Source: Pseudorhizobium pelagicum | Lineage (GTDB): Bacteria; Pseudomonadota; Alphaproteobacteria; Rhizobiales; Rhizobiaceae | Direction: 5' to 3' | NCBI GenBank assembly: GCA_000722615.1 | Contig: JOKI01000010.1 | Location: 62,001-126,000, forward strand | DNA: 64,000 nt | In this document: one piece after another, positions 1-9,002 of the stretch | Position numbering within the stretch: position 1 is the stretch's first letter | Layout: each line of letters begins with the position of its first letter | Notes under the pieces: model-generated | The model's input: the letters and a program-made list of their open reading frames with translations, nothing else | Databases searched by the model: none | Told to the model about the DNA's origin: nothing | Made by a program: the position numbers and the translations under genes

Positions 1-25
1 GGCTTTTCACGTTGTTGCCGCTCAT
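1..25 (-). CDS. Possible start of a further gene, cut by window edge
   Basis: An ATG at 25-23 overlaps the TGA stop of the acetyltransferase gene (ATGA overlap) and opens a frame reading MSGNNVKS to the window edge. Such overlaps are typical of translationally coupled genes. Only eight codons are visible, so neither existence nor function can be settled. Confidence 0.3.
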
Positions 26-714
26 GCTGCCGTTCCTTCCGAAATCTCTGTACGTATGTCCTCCAGCCGTCGGCGCTGGGTGCCGTCCGGGCCGAAGTTT
101 TCCGGCGCAAGCCAGGCCTCGAAGGCCTGCTTCAGGAGTGGCCACTCACTATCGATCATCGAGAACCAGGCCGTGTCGCGGTTGGCGCCCTTGGAGATCA
201 TGTGCTGGCGGAAGATGCCCTCGAAGCTGAAACCGTAGCGGACGGCTGCGCGCTTGCTCGGCTCGTTCTCGTTGTGGCACTTCCACTCGTAGCGGCGATA
301 GCCGAGATCCTCGAAGACATGCCGCGCCATCAGGTAATGCACCTCGGTGGTCAGCGGCGAACGCTTCACGTCCGGTCCGTGCGCGACCGAGCCGACCTCG
401 ACGACGCCGTTCTTCGGGTCGGGCCGCATGTAGCTGGCCATGCCGACGATGCGGCCGCTGGCATTCTCGCGAAAGACGAGGGTGACGAAATTGCTCTGCG
501 TCCGAGCAGCCTCAAGCCAGCTGCCGAAGTCTTCTTTTCCTGCGAAGTCGTCATTGGGGAAGTACCGGATGAGCTGGTTGACATCCATCCCCCCAAGACC
601 GTCCCAAAGCGCGTCCAGATGGGCTTCCCGTTCATAAGGCTCAAGCGTCACGAAGCGTCCCGTAAGCATGACGGGGCCTGGAGCTTTCACCTTGTAGTTC
701 CTGAGATCGCGCAT
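22..714 (-). CDS. GNAT family N-acetyltransferase (RimJ/RimL type)
   Basis: 230-aa protein with the fold-typical pattern of RimJ/RimL-like GCN5 acetyltransferases: an N-terminal strand (LTGRFVTLEPY), a central ARTQSNFVTLVFRE / GRIVGMASYMR segment, and a C-terminal half with the YRRYEWKCHNENEPSKRAAVRYGF pattern (positions ~140-165), where the asparagine/serine-rich stretch and RYGF follow the acetyl-CoA site in this subfamily. It probably transfers acetyl from acetyl-CoA to a protein N-terminus or small amine; substrate unknown. The ATG at 714 is preferred over an in-frame TTG one codon upstream. The next frame downstream overlaps its stop by ATGA, suggesting an operon continuing off the window. 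Confidence 0.85.
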   Translation of the reverse strand: MRDLRNYKVKAPGPVMLTGRFVTLEPYEREAHLDALWDGLGGMDVNQLIRYFPNDDFAGKEDFGSWLEAARTQSNFVTLVFRENASGRIVGMASYMRPDPKNGVVEVGSVAHGPDVKRSPLTTEVHYLMARHVFEDLGYRRYEWKCHNENEPSKRAAVRYGFSFEGIFRQHMISKGANRDTAWFSMIDSEWPLLKQAFEAWLAPENFGPDGTQRRRLEDIRTEISEGTAA

Positions 715-785
715 CAATTCCGCCTCGTGTATTTCAATCGAGGCTTAGGCCAGCCACCCGGCAAAGGCAACTGGCCCAGGGCGAC

Positions 786-1511
786 TTACGCCTGCACCTT
801 CGCCGCGGAAACGGTGGCGTCGATGTGGTCGATCAGCGCGTCCGGCAGGCCGAGGCGACCGGCGAGCAGGTCGAGGTAGCCGCGTTCGGCGCGGGTATCC
901 GGATCGATGGTGATGCGGGTGGCGGTATAGAGTTCCACCTTCTGCTCCTCGGTGCGCGCCGCAGCGACCAGTTCGTCGATGTCGACGGGATTGGCAAGCT
1001 CGTTGGCGATGAAGGCTTCCGCTTCCGAACCGAGGTCGACGGCATGCACCTTGTCCATGATGTTGGCGCGCTCGTTGGCGTCGATATGACCGTCGGCCTT
1101 GGCGGCAGCGATCATCGCCCGCACCAGGGTCAGGGCGAAATCATTGGTGAGCGCGGGCGACTGCAGGCTGAACGGCGAGCTTGCCGGCGGCGGCAGGATC
1201 TCCGGCTCCCTCTGGGGAACGGGCGCGCTTTGCGGCGCCTGGCCGGACTGGTAGTTCTTGTAGGCCATGTAGCCGAGGCCGGCGATCGCCGCGATGCCGC
1301 CGACGGTGGCGACATTGCCGACGAGCTTGCGGCCGGTCTTCGTGCCGAGGAGGGCTGCGGCAATGCCCGCCGACTTCAGCGGGTTGTTCTTCGCCATGTC
1401 GCCGAACTGCCCGGCCTTGCCCAGCAGGCCTCCGGACCCGAGCATGCCTTCGGCCTTGCTGCCCATCTGCGGGCCGAGGAACTGGTCAAGAAGCTTTTTG
1501 GCGTCGAACAT
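786..1511 (-). CDS. DUF533 / TerB-like inner-membrane protein (YebE type)
   Basis: 241 aa. Residues ~1-45 are glycine-rich and begin MFDAKKLLDQFLG. A hydrophobic segment around residues 48-85 (SAGIAAALLGTK, GNVATVGGIAAIAGLGYMAYKNY) probably anchors it. After a proline-rich linker (~90-115) comes an all-helical C-terminal domain with acidic DGHIDANER residues like the metal-binding loop of TerB domains. This order matches the DUF533/YebE family, whose function is unknown. AGGAG sits 7 nt before the ATG. It stands alone between the acetyltransferase and eda. Confidence 0.85.
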   Translation of the reverse strand: MFDAKKLLDQFLGPQMGSKAEGMLGSGGLLGKAGQFGDMAKNNPLKSAGIAAALLGTKTGRKLVGNVATVGGIAAIAGLGYMAYKNYQSGQAPQSAPVPQREPEILPPPASSPFSLQSPALTNDFALTLVRAMIAAAKADGHIDANERANIMDKVHAVDLGSEAEAFIANELANPVDIDELVAAARTEEQKVELYTATRITIDPDTRAERGYLDLLAGRLGLPDALIDHIDATVSAAKVQA

Positions 1512-1607
1512 CGCTATCTCCTGCTGATGAAATTCAGTCAGAAGATAGGGAGCCTGCGGCGGAAAACCAATGTCTTCGAACGCCCCACCGGGCCGTTGAC
1601 GAAAATG

Positions 1608-2246
1608 TCAGCCCCTCAGGGCTGCCGCCTCGCGGGCAAGCGTCGTGATGCCCGCCCAGTCACCGGCGGCGACCAGATCCTTCGGTGCCACCCAGGAGCC
1701 GCCGACGCAGACGACGTTCGGCAGCGACAGGTAGTCGCGGGCGTTCTTCAGCGAGATCCCGCCGGTCGGGCAGAACAGCGTGCCGGCGAGCGGCGAGGAC
1801 ACCGACTTCAGGTAGGCCGCGCCACCGGCCTGTTCGGCGGGGAAGAACTTCAGGATCTCCAGGCCTTCCTCGCGCAGCGCCATGACTTCGCTGGCGGTGG
1901 CGGCACCCGGCAGAAGCGGTACGTCGGAGCCCTTGGCGGCGTCCAGGATGCCGCGCGTTGCGCCGGGACTGACGATGAAGGTCGAGCCGGCCTTGACGGC
2001 GGCATCGAAGTCGCGCGCGTTCAGGATCGTGCCGGCGCCGACATTGGCGCCCTCGACCTCTGCGGCCACGGCCTTGACGGCGTCGAGCGCGGCCGGGGTG
2101 CGCATGGTGATCTCGATGGCCGTCAGGCCGCCGGCCACCAGGGCGCGTGCCAGGAGAACGGCCGACTTGGCGTCGTCGACGATCAGGACCGGAACGACCG
2201 GCTGCGCCCGGAGAATCGCGAGGAGGTTGTCAGTCTTGCCGGCCAT
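1608..2246 (-). CDS. eda: 2-dehydro-3-deoxy-6-phosphogluconate (KDPG) aldolase
   Basis: 212-aa class I aldolase of the Entner-Doudoroff pathway, splitting KDPG into pyruvate and glyceraldehyde 3-phosphate in the cytoplasm. Family signatures are visible: PVLIVDD near the N-terminus, the GLTAIEITMRTP strand carrying the catalytic Glu, GAGTIL, the FIVSPG strand, and the LKFFPAE segment with the Schiff-base Lys, then FCPTGGIS phosphate binding. The frame is open to 2468, but the start is placed at ATG 2246 because a GGGAG ribosome site precedes it and the family begins there. It may also act on 4-hydroxy-2-oxoglutarate. Divergent from the CYTH gene. Confidence 0.93.
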   Translation of the reverse strand: MAGKTDNLLAILRAQPVVPVLIVDDAKSAVLLARALVAGGLTAIEITMRTPAALDAVKAVAAEVEGANVGAGTILNARDFDAAVKAGSTFIVSPGATRGILDAAKGSDVPLLPGAATASEVMALREEGLEILKFFPAEQAGGAAYLKSVSSPLAGTLFCPTGGISLKNARDYLSLPNVVCVGGSWVAPKDLVAAGDWAGITTLAREAAALRG

Positions 2247-2319
2247 GGGGCGCTCCCGTTTTTCAAACGATTGAAGATTGCTCGCAAATACCGCCCCCGC
2301 CCCTGGTTGTCGAGGAAAA

Positions 2320-2338
2320 ATCAACCTTTTCGGTTGAT
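2320..2338. promoter_or_regulatory. Inverted repeat between eda and the CYTH gene
   Basis: A perfect 7-bp inverted repeat (ATCAACC, 5-bp spacer, GGTTGAT) lies in the ~150 bp divergent intergenic region. Position and symmetry suit an operator for one or both genes. No known regulator consensus was recognised. Confidence 0.3.
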
Positions 2339-2398
2339 CACACCTTTGCCAAACGCTGCCCTTGCCATAGGTTCTGGGCGTTGACGGGCGGAGCCTCC

Positions 2399-2893
2399 AT
2401 GGCCAAGGAAATTGAACGCAAGTTTTTGGTAGAGGGTGACGGCTGGCGCGATGAGGTCGCCTCATCATCCGATTTCATCCAGGCCTATATCGTGACCATG
2501 GACGACCGCTCGCTGCGGGTGCGTTTGATGGACGAAGAGCGCGCCACGCTGACGCTGAAGATCGGCACGGACATGATCAGCCGCGACGAATTCGAATACG
2601 CAATTCCCGTAGCGGATGCCCGGGAGATGATCGCGGCGGCCGTCGGCATCGTTCTCGAGAAGACCCGCTATAACGTCGATCACGAGGGCTTCACCTGGGA
2701 GATCGATGTCTACCACGGCACCTATGCCGGATTGGTGGTGGCCGAGGTGGAAATGGAAGATGAGGAGCAGGATCCGGCCCTGCCCGCCTGGGTCGGCGAG
2801 GAAGTGACGGGCGACCGCCGCTACTCCAACCAGATGATGGCAGCAACGGACATGAGCATGGAGCTTTGCGATGGCGTTTCGCATAAGGCCTGA
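2399..2893 (+). CDS. CYTH domain triphosphatase-like protein
   Basis: 164-aa protein beginning MAKEIERKFLV, which holds the ExExK metal/triphosphate signature of the CYTH superfamily (E4, E6, K8). Further basic and acidic strand residues follow in tunnel-lining order (RSLRVRLMDEE, LTLKIG, EFEYAIP, KTRYNV, WEIDVYHG, AEVEMEDE). Short stand-alone CYTH proteins of this type hydrolyse inorganic triphosphate in several bacteria; that activity here is inferred. The frame is open upstream, but ATG 2399 places the signature at the N-terminus as in the family. Its last 23 bp overlap the CHAD gene. Confidence 0.9.
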   Translation: MAKEIERKFLVEGDGWRDEVASSSDFIQAYIVTMDDRSLRVRLMDEERATLTLKIGTDMISRDEFEYAIPVADAREMIAAAVGIVLEKTRYNVDHEGFTWEIDVYHGTYAGLVVAEVEMEDEEQDPALPAWVGEEVTGDRRYSNQMMAATDMSMELCDGVSHKA

Positions 2894-3785
2894 CCGTCTG
2901 TTCACCGCGGAGTTCCGCTCCGTCGCCGAACACCAGCTGCGGCAGGCCATCCACTTTCTGGAAGAACAGCCGGAGGGCCCGCACGAGGCTGTCCACGACG
3001 CGCGCAAGAAGTTCAAGCGGGTGCGGGCCCTCTATCGCCTGGTTCAGCCGGACGCCAAGGAGTTCCGCAAGCGCGAGAACGAGCGTATCCGCGAGATGGC
3101 ACGGTCCCTGTCCGCGGTCCGCGACGCGACCGCGCTGGTGGAGACCGTCGATTACCTGGCCTCCGAGGCCGGGCCGCCGGAGGAACTGGCGGCACTCCAT
3201 TTCGCCTCGAAGGCGCTGATCGAGCGCCGCGACCGGATCGCCCACGAGGAAAGCGACCTGCCGGCCAAGATGGCGGCCGCGGCGCAGACCTGCCGCGAGG
3301 CGATCGACGCGCTGCAGGACCTCGACCTCGACGACGGCCCGCGCCGGACCGCCCGCCGGCTTGCCAAGGCCTGGCGCAAGCAGCTGTCGCGTGCAGCAGC
3401 AGATCTGGTCGCCTGCGAGGAGGGTGGCGATGCGGAGCATTTCCACGACCTGCGCAAGGTCGGGCAGACCTACTGGATGCACCTGGCGCTCTTGTCCGAC
3501 CTCTGGTCCTCGGCCATGCGCGCCAAGCAGCGGGAGGCAAAGACACTGGTCGACATGCTCGGCCACGAGCACGACCTCTCGGTGCTGACCCAGGTCGTGG
3601 ACGAGAACCCGGATCTCTTCGGCGACAGCGAGACGCTCGCCCGCGTCATCGGCGCGATCATCGCCCGCCAGCAGGACCTGCGGCTGAAGGCGGTCGCTCA
3701 GGCCAAGCTCGTCTTTGCCGACGATGCCGACACGGAAGCGGCGCGCATCGCGCTTCTCTGGAAGGAAGCGGCGTCGCGCAAGTAG
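2871..3785 (+). CDS. CHAD domain protein
   Basis: 304-aa all-helical protein rich in Arg, Lys, His and Glu. The [20 protein letters not shown] segment (~positions 38-57) is the conserved CHAD helix with its histidine and basic residues, and a second basic helix ([16 protein letters not shown]) recurs in the C-terminal half. CHAD domains bind polyphosphate, and CYTH and CHAD are often fused. Here they are separate genes overlapping by 23 bp, so a shared role in phosphate-polymer metabolism is likely. The overlap suggests coupled translation. Confidence 0.9.
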   Translation: MAFRIRPDRLFTAEFRSVAEHQLRQAIHFLEEQPEGPHEAVHDARKKFKRVRALYRLVQPDAKEFRKRENERIREMARSLSAVRDATALVETVDYLASEAGPPEELAALHFASKALIERRDRIAHEESDLPAKMAAAAQTCREAIDALQDLDLDDGPRRTARRLAKAWRKQLSRAAADLVACEEGGDAEHFHDLRKVGQTYWMHLALLSDLWSSAMRAKQREAKTLVDMLGHEHDLSVLTQVVDENPDLFGDSETLARVIGAIIARQQDLRLKAVAQAKLVFADDADTEAARIALLWKEAASRK

Positions 3786-3858
3786 GTTGCAACCGGGCCG
3801 AAAGCCCAGCGACAGAAAGCGCGTTGCGCCGGCGCCCGTCTGGTTGTATTTCCCCGCC

Positions 3859-4803
3859 ATGACCGACAACCCTCTGACCCAGACGCCGGCTGCTTCCGGC
3901 TCCACTTGCGTGGCGGCGCTCTACCACTTCGCCACCTTCCCGCGCTGCGCCGAATTCCGCGAGCCGCTGCAGGCGCTCTGCGAGGAGAATGGCGTCAAGG
4001 GCACGCTGCTGCTGGCCCGCGAAGGCATCAACGGCACGATCGCCGGCCCCGATGCCGGCATCGCAGCGGTGCTCGCCCACCTGCGCGCACAGCCGGAGTT
4101 CGCCGGGCTGGAGCACAAGGAAAGCCGGGCCTCGAAGATGCCCTTCCTGCGCATGAAGGTGCGCCTGAAGAAGGAGATCGTCACCATGGGCGTCGAAGAC
4201 ATCGACCCCAACAAGATCGTCGGGACCTATGTGGCGCCGAAGGACTGGAACGCGCTGATCTCCGACCCCGACACGATCGTCATCGACACCCGCAACGACT
4301 ACGAGACGGCGATCGGCATCTTCAAGGGCGCCGTCGACCCGCAGACGAAGACGTTTCGGGAGTTCCCCGACTGGGTGAAGAACAACACCGGCCTGCACAA
4401 CAAGCCGAAGATCGCCATGTACTGCACCGGCGGCATTCGCTGCGAGAAGGCGACTGCCTTCATGAAGGAACAGGGCTTCGACGAGGTCTATCACCTCAAG
4501 GGCGGCATCCTGAAGTACCTGGAGGAAGTGCCGGCGGAGGAAAGCCTCTGGGAGGGCGCCTGCTTCGTCTTCGACGAGCGCGTCTCCGTCGAGCACGGCC
4601 TGAAAGAAGGCAACCACAAGCTCTGCCACGCCTGCCGCAACCCGATCACCGCCGAGGAAGTCACCTCCCCCTTCTACGAGGAGGGCGTCTCCTGCAGCCA
4701 CTGCTACGACACCCGCACCGAGGCCGACCGCGACCGCTACCGCCAAAGGCAGCACCAGATCGCGCTGGCGAAGAAGCGTGGCGTCAAGCACATCGGCAGC
4801 TGA
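3859..4803 (+). CDS. trhO: tRNA uridine(34) hydroxylase, rhodanese family
   Basis: 314 aa. An N-terminal acylphosphatase-like domain ([22 protein letters not shown]) is followed by a rhodanese domain with the active-site loop CTGGIRC (Cys189), then a C-terminal cysteine-rich segment (CHACRNP, SCSHCYD) that probably binds zinc. This is the TrhO/YceA family, which installs 5-hydroxyuridine at tRNA wobble position 34 using O2. The frame is open from 3715, but the conserved N-terminus and length fit ATG 3859. Its stop abuts that of the convergent hicA-like gene with no spacer. Confidence 0.92.
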   Translation: MTDNPLTQTPAASGSTCVAALYHFATFPRCAEFREPLQALCEENGVKGTLLLAREGINGTIAGPDAGIAAVLAHLRAQPEFAGLEHKESRASKMPFLRMKVRLKKEIVTMGVEDIDPNKIVGTYVAPKDWNALISDPDTIVIDTRNDYETAIGIFKGAVDPQTKTFREFPDWVKNNTGLHNKPKIAMYCTGGIRCEKATAFMKEQGFDEVYHLKGGILKYLEEVPAEESLWEGACFVFDERVSVEHGLKEGNHKLCHACRNPITAEEVTSPFYEEGVSCSHCYDTRTEADRDRYRQRQHQIALAKKRGVKHIGS

Positions 4804-4998
4804 TCAGAAGGCTTTCGGTAGACCCGCCTGTTTCAGCGTTTCGTTGGCCGTGTGGCGCGACTTGACGCCATGGTCGACGATGAAGTGCCGCTTGGTGAGA
4901 GGGCTGTACCAGATCTCGTGATCACCCTTGCCTGGCCGCACGAACGTACAGCCTGCGGCCAGGAGCAGATCCTTCAGCTCGCGCAGATAGCCGCCCAT
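4804..4998 (-). CDS. hicA: HicA-type mRNA interferase toxin
   Basis: 64-aa HicA-like double-stranded-RNA-binding-fold toxin. The signature LKDLLLAAGCTFVRPGKGDHEIWYSP with the catalytic His in GDHEIW, and the C-terminal HTANETLKQAGL, match HicA proteins that cleave mRNA on translating ribosomes. It follows the antitoxin gene by 3 nt, so the pair is one transcript with antitoxin first. Activity not shown. Confidence 0.85.
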   Translation of the reverse strand: MGGYLRELKDLLLAAGCTFVRPGKGDHEIWYSPLTKRHFIVDHGVKSRHTANETLKQAGLPKAF

Positions 4999-5001
4999 GC
5001 G

Positions 5002-5244
5002 TTAAAAACGCGGGTTCGGCACTTTGGCCAGATGTTCCGACATGATGTGGACCGGGATTTCCGGAAGCTCGAACACCTGCCCGTTCAGTTCCAGCAGATC
5101 GCCGATCGCGGCAAGCACCTTCGGCTCCAGCATTTCGATCGTTTCGGCTTCCACTGCAAGGCCATCGATGTCTCGACTGCTCGCGACCCAGACGCCCGCA
5201 TCCTCATCCCAGAGGGCGCGGACGATGATGGAGGAGTGCTTCAT
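5002..5244 (-). CDS. hicB: HicB-like antitoxin (DUF1902 type)
   Basis: 80-aa protein with the short partial-RNase-H-like HicB fold: IIVRALWDEDAGVWVASSRDIDGLAVEAETIE is the typical strand-turn-strand pattern, resembling DUF1902 antitoxins. No C-terminal helix-turn-helix or ribbon-helix-helix is obvious, so autoregulation may need HicA or another factor. GAGGAA precedes the ATG. It lies directly upstream of the HicA-like toxin and is expected to neutralise it. Confidence 0.8.
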   Translation of the reverse strand: MKHSSIIVRALWDEDAGVWVASSRDIDGLAVEAETIEMLEPKVLAAIGDLLELNGQVFELPEIPVHIMSEHLAKVPNPRF

Positions 5245-5311
5245 GCGGTTGTTCCTCGCAAGGCTTTCGTGGAACCTTCATATCACGCAGGCCGGGGAAC
5301 AGAAACAGTTC

Positions 5312-5343
5312 GGGAGAGCCCGCCGCGACGGAAGGGCTCCCCC
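5312..5343 (-). terminator. Hairpin downstream of metQ
   Basis: GAGCCC and GGGCTC arms, extended imperfectly by GGGA/CCCC, enclose a ~12-nt loop just after the metQ stop on the minus strand. No clear T-run follows, so it may be a weak terminator or 3'-end stabiliser. Confidence 0.4.
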
Positions 5344-5351
5344 TGTCTTGC

Positions 5352-6128
5352 TTACCAGCCGGTGACGACGGCGCCCTTGAACTCGTTGGCGATGAAGGCC
5401 TTGATCTCGTCGTTCTGGTAGGATTCCACCAGCGTCTTCACCCAGGGCGCATCCTTGTCGGCGGAGCGGACGGCGATGACGTTGACGTAGGGAGCCTTCT
5501 CGCCTTCGATGGCGATCGAATCCGTCTTCGGGTTCAGGCCGGCCTCGATGGCGTAGTTCGTGTTGATGACCGAGGCGTCGACATCGTCCAGCGAACGCGG
5601 CAGCTGGGCGGCATCCAGCTCGACGATCCGGATGTTCTTCGGGTTCTCGGTGACGTCGGCGATGCCGACCTTCACGCCCTTGGCTTCATCGACCGAGATC
5701 ACGCCCTTGTCGGCGAGAACCAGCAGCGCGCGGCCGCCGTTGGTCGGGTCGTTGGGGATCGAGACGGTGGCGCCGTCTTCCAGTTCATCGAGGCTCTTCA
5801 CCTTCTTGGAATAGACGCCCATCGGGAAGTTGACGTTCTTGGCAACGCTGACGAGGTCGAAGCCGCGGTCGGTGACCTGGTTGTCGAGATAGGGCTGGTG
5901 CTGGAACGAATTGGCGTTCAGCTCGCCGTCGTTCAGCGCCTGGTTCGGCACGACATAGTCGGAGAACTCGAGGATTTCGATGTCGAGACCCTTGGTGGCG
6001 GCCACTTCCTTGACCTTCTCCATGATCTGGGCATGCGGCCCGGGGGTGACGCCGACCTTGATGGTTTCGGCAGCCGCGGAGCCTGCGGCGAAGGCGGCGA
6101 TGGCAGCCGCCAGGATGAACTTCTTCAT
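5352..6128 (-). CDS. metQ: D-methionine ABC transporter substrate-binding protein (NlpA family)
   Basis: 258 aa. A cleavable signal peptide (MKKFILAAAIAAFAAGSAAA) is followed by the mature NlpA/MetQ fold starting ETIKVGVTPGPHAQIM. Other family segments are SDYVVPNQALNDGELNANSFQHQPYL, IPNDPTNGGRALL, VDASVINTNYAIEAGL and YVNVIAVR. There is no lipobox cysteine, so it is probably a soluble periplasmic protein rather than a lipoprotein. It should capture methionine for MetI-MetN, whose genes lie immediately upstream in the same operon. GGGAG precedes the ATG. Confidence 0.93.
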   Translation of the reverse strand: MKKFILAAAIAAFAAGSAAAETIKVGVTPGPHAQIMEKVKEVAATKGLDIEILEFSDYVVPNQALNDGELNANSFQHQPYLDNQVTDRGFDLVSVAKNVNFPMGVYSKKVKSLDELEDGATVSIPNDPTNGGRALLVLADKGVISVDEAKGVKVGIADVTENPKNIRIVELDAAQLPRSLDDVDASVINTNYAIEAGLNPKTDSIAIEGEKAPYVNVIAVRSADKDAPWVKTLVESYQNDEIKAFIANEFKGAVVTGW

Positions 6129-6158
6129 GGGTATCTCCCTTTCAGGTGTTGTAGTCTT

Positions 6159-6827
6159 CTAGTTCTTGCGGGTTTTCTTGTCGAAACGGCGCGCCAGGGC
6201 ATCGCCGCTGCTCTGGACGGCCTGCACCAGCACGATCAGCACGACGACGACGGCCAGCATCACCTCCGGCATGAAGCGCTGGTAGCCGTAACGGATGCCG
6301 AGATCGCCCAGCCCGCCGCCGCCGACGGCACCGACCATGGCGGAGTAGCCGACGAGGCTGACAAGTGTCAGCGTCAGTGCCAGCGTGAGGCCCGGCTTGG
6401 CCTCGGCGAGCAGCACCTTGAAGACGATCTGCATCGGCGTGGCACCCATGGCGCGGGCCGCCTCGATCAGTCCCTTGTCGACCTCGCGGATGGCCGATTC
6501 CGCCAGCCGCGCGACGAAGGGAATGGTGGCGATCGTCAGCGGCACGATGGCCGCCGAGGTTCCGATCGACGTTCCCGCCACCAGCCGCGTGAATGGGATG
6601 ATGGCGACGACGAGGATGATGAACGGCGTCGAGCGGGTGGCGTTGACTATGGCGCCGACAATCTTGTTGATGGTCGGCGCCGGGAAGAGTTCGCCCCGGC
6701 CGCTGGTCGCCAGGAAGATGCCGATCGGCAGGCCGATCAGCGAGCCGATGACGCCGGCAACGGCGACCATGTGGACGGTCTGCAGCAGCGCCGTCCAGAG
6801 AAGCGAAATGAGCATGTCAGGCGCCAT
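6159..6827 (-). CDS. metI: D-methionine ABC transporter permease
   Basis: 222-aa inner-membrane protein with about five hydrophobic segments and the EAA loop motif in [25 protein letters not shown] (~139-163), which contacts the ATPase. The length and the segments [14 protein letters not shown] and [19 protein letters not shown] are characteristic of MetI. Its start overlaps the metN stop by 11 bp, implying coupled translation, and metQ follows after 30 bp. Confidence 0.93.
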   Translation of the reverse strand: MAPDMLISLLWTALLQTVHMVAVAGVIGSLIGLPIGIFLATSGRGELFPAPTINKIVGAIVNATRSTPFIILVVAIIPFTRLVAGTSIGTSAAIVPLTIATIPFVARLAESAIREVDKGLIEAARAMGATPMQIVFKVLLAEAKPGLTLALTLTLVSLVGYSAMVGAVGGGGLGDLGIRYGYQRFMPEVMLAVVVVLIVLVQAVQSSGDALARRFDKKTRKN

Positions 6828-7947
6828 AGCCGAGCACCTCCGTCGTCAGGCCGGTCTGCTGGTAGAAGCGGGCGGCCCGCTCCAGGGTTTGGGGATCGGC
6901 CGCATAGGACACGACGAGCGATCCGAAGGGTTCGCCGGCAATCTCGTCGATCGCGCCGGCGAGGATGTTGAGGTCGGGACCGATCTCGGCAACAAGCCGT
7001 GCCGTCAGCGGCTGGAAGGCAGTCTCGCCGAAGAAGACCAGCCGCACCAGGGCGCGATCGCCCGGCGCCGGCTGCGGCTTCAGGTCCGCACGGATCCATT
7101 CCGGCAGCTTGGCGCCGATGGCGGCCGACAGGAGCGACTGGGTCGTCTCGTGCTGCGGTGCGGTGAATATGTCGAAGGTCCGGCCGCTCTCGACGATCTT
7201 GCCCTTGTCGATCACCGCCACCTGCGAGGCGATCGTCTTCACCACCTCCATCTCGTGGGTGATGAGGAGGACGGTCAGGCCGAGGTCGCGGTTGATGTCC
7301 TTCAGGAGTTCGAGGATTGACTGCGTCGTTTCCGGATCGAGGGCAGAAGTGGCCTCGTCGGAGAGCAGCAGCTTCGGCTCGGTGGCGAGCGCGCGGGCAA
7401 TCCCGATGCGCTGCTTTTGGCCGCCGGAAAGCTCGGCCGGATAGCGGTCGGCCTTGTCGCCGAGACCGACCAGATCGACGAGCGGCGCAACCCGGTCGCG
7501 GATCGCCTTGCGGTCCATTCCGGCGATCTCGAGCGGCAGCGCGATATTGTCGAAGGCGGTGCGCGACGAGAGGAGGTTGAAGTGCTGGAAGATCATGCCG
7601 ACCTGTCGGCGCAGGTCCCGCAGTCCCGTCTCGGCAAGCGTGCCAACCTCGATGCCGTCGACGACGACGCGACCGGAGCTTGCCTTCTCCAGTCCGTTGA
7701 CGAGGCGGATCAGCGTCGACTTGCCGGCGCCGGAGCGGCCGATGATCCCGGTGATGCCGCCACGGGCGACCGTCAGGTCGACGCCGTCGAGCGCGGTGAA
7801 GGCCGGCTGGCCATTGCTGCCGCCGAAACGCTTGGTGACGGATTCGAACGCAACCATGCTGTCCGATGTCTGCGCCAGAGGTGTCTCCGCACGGTCCATC
7901 GGGGGCCTCCCGGAGAAGGCGTCAAAGGCTCTGGACAGTTGGCTCAT
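6817..7947 (-). CDS. metN: D-methionine ABC transporter ATP-binding protein
   Basis: 376 aa from ATG 7947; a TTG further upstream has no ribosome site. After an unusual ~30-residue N-terminal extension, the ATPase domain begins [13 protein letters not shown]. It carries Walker A ([12 protein letters not shown]), the Q-loop, signature [16 protein letters not shown], Walker B ([12 protein letters not shown]) and the switch His ([10 protein letters not shown]). The last ~90 residues form a NIL domain, the methionine-sensing module through which MetN is trans-inhibited by cytoplasmic methionine. First gene of metN-metI-metQ. Confidence 0.92.
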   Translation of the reverse strand: MSQLSRAFDAFSGRPPMDRAETPLAQTSDSMVAFESVTKRFGGSNGQPAFTALDGVDLTVARGGITGIIGRSGAGKSTLIRLVNGLEKASSGRVVVDGIEVGTLAETGLRDLRRQVGMIFQHFNLLSSRTAFDNIALPLEIAGMDRKAIRDRVAPLVDLVGLGDKADRYPAELSGGQKQRIGIARALATEPKLLLSDEATSALDPETTQSILELLKDINRDLGLTVLLITHEMEVVKTIASQVAVIDKGKIVESGRTFDIFTAPQHETTQSLLSAAIGAKLPEWIRADLKPQPAPGDRALVRLVFFGETAFQPLTARLVAEIGPDLNILAGAIDEIAGEPFGSLVVSYAADPQTLERAARFYQQTGLTTEVLGYGA

Positions 7948-8027
7948 GGAATTCTCTTCAGTGAAAGTCCGCAAGCTGCGGATGACGGAACGTGGGGTGA
8001 GGCTTCAGGCCCACATACACATTCGGA

Positions 8028-8040
8028 CGGTGCGGCACCG
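8028..8040. promoter_or_regulatory. 13-bp palindrome upstream of metN
   Basis: CGGTGC-G-GCACCG is a perfect palindrome ~80 bp upstream of the metN ATG, in a ~210 bp non-coding stretch (7975-8187). A TTGAAA element lies upstream of it on the minus strand, but no convincing -10 could be assigned. It may be an operator or a transcript hairpin. No SAM-riboswitch consensus was recognised. Confidence 0.3.
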
Positions 8041-8187
8041 CTCTAGCATCTTTGCTTTCAACTTTTCAAATCCCATTGGCGCGAACGGCGTTCGCTGATG
8101 GTCTGCTTATGGCACCGGTCCTGGCACCATGCCGAGGCATCAGTTTCCACTTTTCTCGGCAAACCGGGAAAAACTATGCGCGGTCCG

Positions 8188-8931
8188 CTAGGCGACAGCC
8201 AGCAATCGAGGTGGCGCGAACGTCTCGAACGTCGGCCGACCGAGGAGATAGCCCTGGATGAGGGTGACGCCCATGTCCTGCAGGAGCGCCATTTCTGCGG
8301 GTGTTTCGACACCCTCGCAGACGGCCTTGATCCCGAAGTCGCTCAGCATTGCCAGCGTGTGCTTGACCACGATCTGCTTTGCGGAATTGGTGTCGATGCC
8401 GCGGATCAGATCCATGTCCAGCTTGACGATATCCGGCTGAAAATGGGCCAGCAGGTCCAGCCCTGAGTATCCGGCACCGAAATCGTCGATCGCCGTCTTG
8501 AACCCCATGTCCTTGTAGGTGCGCAGGATGTTCAGCAGGTGGTCGATGTCCACCCTCTCGCTTTCGGTAAACTCGAAGATGATGCGGTCGAGCGGGAAGC
8601 CGACACGCGCTGCGGCAGCCAGCGTCATGCGGATGCAGGCGCGCGGCTCGTAGACGGCATTGGGCATGAAGTTGATCGACAGGTTCGTCGCCGGGTCCCG
8701 GCGCAGCCCTGCCGCGAGCTCGATGGCCTTGGTCCGGCAGCGCTGGTCGAAGGCATAGCGGTTGGCATCTGTGACCTGGGACAGAATGGTCCCGGCGCCC
8801 TCCCCGTTCAGGCCGCGCACCAACGCCTCATACGCGAAAGCCTGCCCGGTGCCCATGTCGACGATCGGCTGAAAGGCCATGGAGAAGGGAAGATCGAAGG
8901 CCTCGCCATCCCGGCACCCTGCGCAGCTCAT
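8188..8931 (-). CDS. EAL domain cyclic-di-GMP phosphodiesterase
   Basis: 247-aa stand-alone EAL domain with no sensor or membrane part. All catalytic landmarks are present: EALVR (Glu36), NFMPN (Asn87), FEFTESE (Glu120), the IDDFGAGYSGLDLL loop with Asp149-Asp150, KLD (Lys170) and CEGVET (Glu206). It should therefore be active in hydrolysing c-di-GMP to pGpG in the cytoplasm. A CAGC motif at residues 3-6 is an odd feature that could bind metal or act as a redox switch. GGAGAG precedes the ATG. Confidence 0.92.
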   Translation of the reverse strand: MSCAGCRDGEAFDLPFSMAFQPIVDMGTGQAFAYEALVRGLNGEGAGTILSQVTDANRYAFDQRCRTKAIELAAGLRRDPATNLSINFMPNAVYEPRACIRMTLAAAARVGFPLDRIIFEFTESERVDIDHLLNILRTYKDMGFKTAIDDFGAGYSGLDLLAHFQPDIVKLDMDLIRGIDTNSAKQIVVKHTLAMLSDFGIKAVCEGVETPAEMALLQDMGVTLIQGYLLGRPTFETFAPPRLLAVA

Positions 8932-9002
8932 GGGTAGATCTCTCCATTGAAAGAGACCAAACTAGGCGCGATGCGTTAAAAAATAACGCTCTAATACAAA
9001 GT

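Noticed and set aside
825..2384. 519-codon plus-strand frame
   Set aside because: Antisense to the DUF533 gene and eda, with the same low-information composition; both minus-strand proteins have clear families.
7975..8187. SAM-II type riboswitch in the metN leader
   Set aside because: A GATTTGA-like stretch is present on the minus strand, but the pairing partner and the GCTAAA element of the consensus could not be aligned. A covariance-model search with the SAM-II family would decide.
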